A stretch of DNA of 64,000 bases from Elephas maximus indicus (taxonomy: Eukaryota > Chordata > Mammalia > Proboscidea > Elephantidae): assembly GCF_024166365.1 (NCBI RefSeq), contig NC_064819.1:114434293-114498292 (forward strand), in the 5' to 3' direction. The position numbers and the translations under genes were made by a program. Under the pieces are notes generated by a model that worked only from the letters and a program-made list of their open reading frames with translations, made no database searches and was not told the DNA's origin. Positions 63,961-64,000 of the stretch are shown here, piece after piece (position 1 is the stretch's first letter; each line of letters begins with the position of its first letter).

Positions 63961-64000
63961 GATTACATCCTAGGAAACTCTATGGGGCAGTTCCACTCTT
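63961..64000 (+). repeat. L1 target-site duplication (right copy) and AfroSINE right half
   Basis: GATTACATCCTAGG, then AAACTCTATGGGGCAGTTCC continues the SINE interrupted at 55898. The window ends inside it. Confidence 0.9.

Overview
The window is vertebrate nuclear DNA from a placental mammal: split genes with consensus splice sites, long introns and very many interspersed repeats. The dominant short repeat is a tRNA-derived SINE of the afrotherian (AfroSINE / paenungulate) type. It occurs with RTE/BovB-like LINEs and a young L1 family. That combination points to Afrotheria, most likely an elephant. This is inferred from repeat type, not from a species marker.

Gene layout (all coding genes on the + strand): positions 1-420 form a GC-rich bidirectional promoter with NRF1-, CCAAT-, GC-box-, ETS- and E2F-like motifs. 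On the minus strand there is a good splice donor at 67-66, consistent with the noncoding first exon of MMUT, the usual divergent neighbour. CENPQ, a CENP-A-associated inner kinetochore subunit, has a noncoding exon 1 ending near 405 and eight coding exons from 4341 to 21569. They join into an intact 268-codon frame. GLYATL3, a glycine N-acyltransferase-like enzyme of the GNAT fold, follows with five coding exons from 33796 to 51452 and an intact 288-codon frame. The order MMUT-CENPQ-GLYATL3 matches human 6p12.3.

Repeats: about 25 AfroSINE copies or pieces, many with clear target-site duplications. There is a near-complete but dead RTE in antisense within CENPQ intron 6 (12.7-15.9 kb), with five further RTE pieces including an internally deleted derivative. 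L1 copies include a full-length but inactivated element (55899-63960) that split a SINE. Older L1M, MIR, L2, MER5A/hAT and LTR-like remnants make up the rest. From 51.5 kb to the end I see no host gene.

The CENPQ and GLYATL3 gene products act in unrelated processes: chromosome segregation in the nucleus and acyl-glycine conjugation. Nothing suggests an operon-like or defence system. The most interesting unexplained items are an orphan exon-like open segment at 29588-29703 lying between the two genes, an in-frame upstream extension of the first GLYATL3 coding exon, and an antisense open frame retained in the 3' UTR of all four young L1 copies.
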